A stretch of 64,000 nt of DNA from Methylophilaceae bacterium. Its GTDB lineage: Bacteria; Pseudomonadota; Gammaproteobacteria; Burkholderiales; Methylophilaceae. The position numbers were made by a program, and so were the translations under genes. The notes under the pieces were generated by a model. The model made no database searches and was not told the DNA's origin. It saw nothing but the letters and a program-made list of their open reading frames with translations. Shown in pieces: positions 60,682 through 64,000 of the stretch (its first letter is position 1; every line of letters begins with the position of its first letter). The stretch spans positions 1 to 64,000 of the forward strand of contig JAIYBT010000010.1 of assembly GCA_027488395.1 (NCBI GenBank). The letters run 5' to 3'.

Positions 60682-61449
60682 ATGTATCTTAATTGCTTAA
60701 TCAGTATTGGCGTGTTTGCTTTGATTGGATGGTTTTTCAGTGTAGTCACGCGCCATTACAGTCATGTCGATAGCATGTGGAGTTTGTTTATGGCGCTGGC
60801 TGGACTTACCACAGCGTTAAACATGCCAACACTGTCAATGCGTGCTGCAATTGCTCTCGGTTTAGTGATTGTTTGGGCCGTTCGCTTGAGTGCGTTTATT
60901 ACTTGGCGCAACTGGGGCAAAGAAGACTACCGCTATGAGACCATACGCCAAAATAATGAGCCCCATTTTTGGCTAAAAAGTATCTATATTGTGTTTGGCT
61001 TACAGGCGCTACTGGCGTGGATTGTAGCCTACCCTGTGCATGCATCGATTGCGAGTGATCGCCCAATATACTGGCTGGATATCGTTGCAACGTTGTTTGT
61101 AATCATAGGGTTATATTGGGAAATTATCGCCGATTGGCAATTACATCGATTTAAAGCCAATCCTGCTAATCAGTATGCTGTCCTCAATACAGGTTTATGG
61201 CGGTATTCGCGCCACCCCAATTATTTTGGTGAGTGTCTTATTTGGTGGGGATTTGCCTTATTTGGCGTAGCGAGTGGTAGTCATTGGTCATGGATTTCAC
61301 CGCTTCTGATGACTGTTTTATTATTAAAAGTCAGTGGGGTGAGCCTGTTGGAACAAACCATTACATCGCGCCGTCCAGGCTATGCGGCCTACATTGCAAG
61401 TACCAATGCCTTTGTACCCGGCTTGCCTAAATCACATGGTGCAGAATAA
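60682..61449 (+). CDS. DUF1295 membrane protein (steroid 5-alpha-reductase-like)
   Basis: 255 residues, AGGAGG-type site upstream. Several membrane segments, and the C-terminal NTGLWRYSRHPNYFGECLIWWGFALFG motif of DUF1295 and steroid 5-alpha-reductase-type enzymes. SHVDSMWSL near the start is also typical. It may reduce a double bond in a lipid substrate using NAD(P)H. It lies between DUF2878 and DUF6134 genes. Confidence 0.88.
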   Translation: MYLNCLISIGVFALIGWFFSVVTRHYSHVDSMWSLFMALAGLTTALNMPTLSMRAAIALGLVIVWAVRLSAFITWRNWGKEDYRYETIRQNNEPHFWLKSIYIVFGLQALLAWIVAYPVHASIASDRPIYWLDIVATLFVIIGLYWEIIADWQLHRFKANPANQYAVLNTGLWRYSRHPNYFGECLIWWGFALFGVASGSHWSWISPLLMTVLLLKVSGVSLLEQTITSRRPGYAAYIASTNAFVPGLPKSHGAE

Positions 61450-61462
61450 ACAGGAAACGCCA

Positions 61463-62113
61463 TTGAAACAGTCCAACATATTTACATTGATGCCATGCTT
61501 GATCTGGCTAGTCCTAGGTGGCTTTTTTGTGCAAACGGCTGGTGCAGAAGAATGGGCGTTTGAAGTGTTATTGGATAAGCAGAACATTGGCACGCATACC
61601 TTTACCCTCAATAACAATCAATTAACCAGCAAAGCTAACTTTAATGTAAAAGTATTGTTTATAAACGCCTACCGATATCAACATCAAGCGGATGAACAAT
61701 GGCAAGGCGATTGTTTGACTGGTTTAAAAGCGCATACCGAAGAGAACAAAGTCATCACAGAGGTCAAAGGTCAACTGCAAGGGGGCCAATTTAACGTAGA
61801 GAACAATGGCGTTACGCAAGCCCTGCCCGCCTGTGTCATGACCTTTGCGTATTGGAACCCAAAAATGTTAAAACAGTCACACCTACTCAATCCACAAAAT
61901 GCACAATGGCTGGATGTGCGTGTGACAGATGAAGGCCAACAGACCTATTTGGTGCGGGGTGTGCCTACACCCACACAACAATATCGCTTGATCGGCACGT
62001 ATCGTGGCAAGAAAACACTCAACATCACACTCTGGTACGACCAACAACAACGTTGGGTTGGCCTGCAATCACTGACACCTGAAGGGTACACCATTAACTA
62101 TAAGTTAATATAA
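61463..62113 (+). CDS. Secreted DUF6134-like protein
   Basis: 216 residues from the TTG at 61463, which has AGGAAA eight bases upstream; an ATG at 61436 is also open but overlaps the previous gene. Signal peptide (LMPCLIWLVLGGFFVQTAGA). The mature part is beta-rich: EEWAFEVLLDKQNIGTHTFTLN, ANFNVKVLFINAYRYQHQADEQWQGDCL and a late LDVRVTDEG. DUF6134 proteins occur in the same lipid clusters. Possibly a lipid-binding periplasmic protein. Confidence 0.65.
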   Translation: MKQSNIFTLMPCLIWLVLGGFFVQTAGAEEWAFEVLLDKQNIGTHTFTLNNNQLTSKANFNVKVLFINAYRYQHQADEQWQGDCLTGLKAHTEENKVITEVKGQLQGGQFNVENNGVTQALPACVMTFAYWNPKMLKQSHLLNPQNAQWLDVRVTDEGQQTYLVRGVPTPTQQYRLIGTYRGKKTLNITLWYDQQQRWVGLQSLTPEGYTINYKLI

Positions 62114-62119
62114 ATCAAT

Positions 62120-62644
62120 ATGATCAATAAGATTTCTAAACTCATTTGTGGGTTTTTAGTGGGCGGGTTAACGGCCTGTCAATCACTGCCACCTATCCCT
62201 ACTGCACGTGCAGTAGATCTTGAACGCTTTATGGGCGATTGGTACGTGATTGCGGCCATTCCGACCTTTATTGAAAAAGAACCCCATAACCCAATTGAGT
62301 CCTATGCCAAAAATGGGGATGGAACGATTGCCACTACATTTAAATTTAAACAAGGCAGTTTTACTGGACCATTAAAAGAATTTCACCCGACAGGGTTTGT
62401 GGTGCCAAATACTGAAAATGCTGAATGGAAAATGCAATTTCTGTGGCCGTTTAAATCTGAGTATTTAATTGCTTATGTATCACCGGATTATGAGCAAACC
62501 ATCATTGCGCGCAATAGCCGTGATTATGTCTGGGTCATGGCACGCAAGGCGCACATGGATGATGCTAGCTATGCTAGCTTGGTAGATAGAATCAAAGTCA
62601 TGGGCTACGATGTGCAAAAGCTGATCAAGTTTCCGCATCAGTAA
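62120..62644 (+). CDS. Bacterial lipocalin (Blc-like lipoprotein)
   Basis: 174 residues. Lipobox LTAC at about 17-20 and the lipocalin block GDWYVIAAIP (about 40-49), with a later TIIARNSRDYVWVMAR (block with the Arg). It is an outer-membrane lipocalin that binds fatty acids or lysophospholipids and is often made in stress. It lies 6 bases after the DUF6134-like gene. Confidence 0.9.
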   Translation: MINKISKLICGFLVGGLTACQSLPPIPTARAVDLERFMGDWYVIAAIPTFIEKEPHNPIESYAKNGDGTIATTFKFKQGSFTGPLKEFHPTGFVVPNTENAEWKMQFLWPFKSEYLIAYVSPDYEQTIIARNSRDYVWVMARKAHMDDASYASLVDRIKVMGYDVQKLIKFPHQ

Positions 62645-62696
62645 GCGACAAAAGAACCACCGTATTAAATATTAATGAGTTGAAGTGAGTTCACCT

Positions 62697-63638
62697 ATGC
62701 AGTTTAAATCTCGTGTGTTGTTGCGATTGATGGGTTGGTTAGATAACGAGCGTTATCTGCCGCCTGCTTCCGCCACGAATGAAACCATTGATTGGTGGCG
62801 CGTATTGCCTTTTGTGGCGCTACATCTTGCCCTGTTTAGTCTGTTCTTTGTGGGCTGGAGTCCATTTGCCGTGCTGTTTGCAGGGTTGATGTATGTGGTA
62901 CGCATGTTTGCAATCACTGGGTTTTATCACCGTTATTTTGCGCACAAAACGTTTCAAACCTCACGCTTTGGTCAATTTGTGTTTGCTTTAATTGGCGCTA
63001 CTGCTGTGCAACGCGGACCGCTATGGTGGGCAGCCCACCATCGCAGTCACCATGTGAATGCGGATCAACCCCATGATGTGCACTCGCCACATCAACATGG
63101 CTTTTTATGGAGTCATTTAGGTTGGTTTTTAAGCCATGCCAACTTTGCTACGCAAGTAGAACGCGTGAAAGAACTGGCTAAGTTTAAAGAGTTAAGGTTA
63201 TTAGACCGTTTTGATAGCATTGTGCCGGTGATATTTGCCTTATCCATTTATGGTGTAGGCGAAGTCTGCCGACGCTATTTTCCTAGCCTTGAGACCAATG
63301 GCTGGCAATTACTGATTTGGGGCTTTGTTGTGTCAACCATATTGCTCTATCACGCCACTTTTTGCGTGAATTCACTGGCCCATGTTTGGGGTAGCCGTCG
63401 CTATGCCACTCGGGATCAAAGCCGAAATAATCTCTGGATTGCCTTATTTACCATGGGCGAAGGTTGGCACAACAATCACCACCATTTTCCTGGCTCCGCC
63501 AAACAAGGGTTTTATTGGTGGGAGATCGATCTGACCTATTACGGCTTACGTTTTTTAGCGGCTTTTGGCTTAATTTGGAATCTCAAACGGGTGCCGATTG
63601 AAATACGTGACCAACGTCGCCCCATGACACCTTCCTAA
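62697..63638 (+). CDS. Acyl-CoA/acyl-lipid desaturase
   Basis: 313 residues from the ATG at 62697; a GTG four codons upstream (62685) is an alternative and neither has a strong ribosome site. The three His boxes are present: GFYHRYFAHKTF, HHRSHH (AAHHRSHHVNAD) and HNNHHHFP. Membrane helices lie between them. It introduces a double bond, probably at delta-9. It is in the lipid cluster and would supply unsaturated substrate to the CFA-like methyltransferase. Confidence 0.9.
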   Translation: MQFKSRVLLRLMGWLDNERYLPPASATNETIDWWRVLPFVALHLALFSLFFVGWSPFAVLFAGLMYVVRMFAITGFYHRYFAHKTFQTSRFGQFVFALIGATAVQRGPLWWAAHHRSHHVNADQPHDVHSPHQHGFLWSHLGWFLSHANFATQVERVKELAKFKELRLLDRFDSIVPVIFALSIYGVGEVCRRYFPSLETNGWQLLIWGFVVSTILLYHATFCVNSLAHVWGSRRYATRDQSRNNLWIALFTMGEGWHNNHHHFPGSAKQGFYWWEIDLTYYGLRFLAAFGLIWNLKRVPIEIRDQRRPMTPS

Positions 63639-63656
63639 TTAAAGACCCCTACTGCG

Positions 63657-64000
63657 ATGATGAAGATTGCCATTATTGGCAGTGGAATTGCTGGTAATAC
63701 GCTCGCTTATTATTTACATCCACGCCACCAAGTTTCTGTGTTTGAGGCCAACGATTATGTCGGCGGCCATACCCATACCCACCAAATCACCCTCGCTGGC
63801 CAAACCCATGCAGTGGACACAGGTTTTATTGTTTTTAACGATAGAACCTACCCAGAATTTGAAAAAATTCTTAAAGCGGTCGGTGTACCATGGCGCGACA
63901 GTAGTATGAGCTTTAGTGTGCGTAATGAAGTGTCTGGTTTGGAGTATAACGGTACCTCGCTTAACACCTTGTTTGCGCAACGACGTAATTTGTTGTCTCC
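63657..64000 (+). CDS. FAD-dependent amine oxidase/desaturase-like protein (cut by window edge)
   Basis: The visible 114 residues begin KIAIIGSGIAGNTLAYYL, the FAD-binding dinucleotide motif, followed by VSVFEANDYVGGHTHTH and DTGFIVFND. This is the start of the FAD oxidoreductases found next to DUF1365 and CFA genes in ChrR/RpoE-type lipid clusters. ATG at 63657 or the next codon (63660). The rest lies beyond the window. Confidence 0.85.
   Translation, partial: MMKIAIIGSGIAGNTLAYYLHPRHQVSVFEANDYVGGHTHTHQITLAGQTHAVDTGFIVFNDRTYPEFEKILKAVGVPWRDSSMSFSVRNEVSGLEYNGTSLNTLFAQRRNLLS

Overview
The window is one end of a betaproteobacterial prophage followed by a stretch of host chromosome. The host looks like a methylotroph-type betaproteobacterium of the Methylophilaceae/Nitrosomonadales kind. 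The evidence is the gene order tyrA-aroA-cmk-rpsA-ihfB-lapB-pyrF, a tmRNA tag ending ANDETYALAA, exosortase-type PEP-CTERM proteins and a PQQ dehydrogenase. This placement is inference from gene content, not from a search.

Prophage (1 to about 46,811; the left end and the integrase lie outside the window). The right junction is a 20-base copy of the 3' end of a tRNA-Ser gene, so the intact tRNA should be at the unseen left junction. From left to right there is: a leftward accessory (lysogenic conversion) block of a P63C protein, a membrane coiled-coil protein, a zinc ribbon, a small secreted protein and a PEP-CTERM surface protein (1-2,236); a lambda-like immunity switch with an S24 repressor, three operators and a Cro-like protein (2,291-3,273); a rightward early operon with stop/start overlaps at most junctions, holding a DUF1376 initiator-like gene with internal iterons, a lambda P-like gene, two orphan DNA methyltransferases, NinB-, Ref- and RuvC-like recombination genes and a possible late regulator (3,310-10,548); holin, terminase, portal, scaffold and N4-gp56-type capsid genes (10,654-20,152); tail, spike and fibre genes (20,220-26,476); a GNAT protein and internal virion proteins (26,616-29,820); two giant polyvalent-protein genes of 3,683 and 1,492 residues (29,830-45,367); and amidase, Rz and nested Rz1 (45,489-46,660). 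The N4-gp56 capsid, the large portal and the giant methylase-helicase protein fit a Bcep22-like podovirus.

Host region. Leftward genes: a ComEA-like protein, pyrF, lapB, ihfB, rpsA, cmk, aroA and tyrA, with a DUF2061 gene facing the other way between cmk and aroA. Then come ssrA, an AT-rich orphan ORF, a PEP-CTERM DUF4394 protein and a PQQ dehydrogenase. Diverging from the dehydrogenase is a lipid-modification/stress cluster: CFA-like methyltransferase, DUF2878, DUF1295, DUF6134, lipocalin, desaturase and an FAD oxidase cut by the window edge.

The observations I rate highest are a 92-residue gene overprinted in a second frame inside a disordered linker of the giant polyvalent protein, the multi-effector architecture of the two giant proteins, a phage-borne PEP-CTERM protein, a lambda-like ori with palindromic iterons inside the DUF1376 gene, a lambda-like switch with apparently leaderless transcripts, and a chain of intrinsic terminators between late genes.
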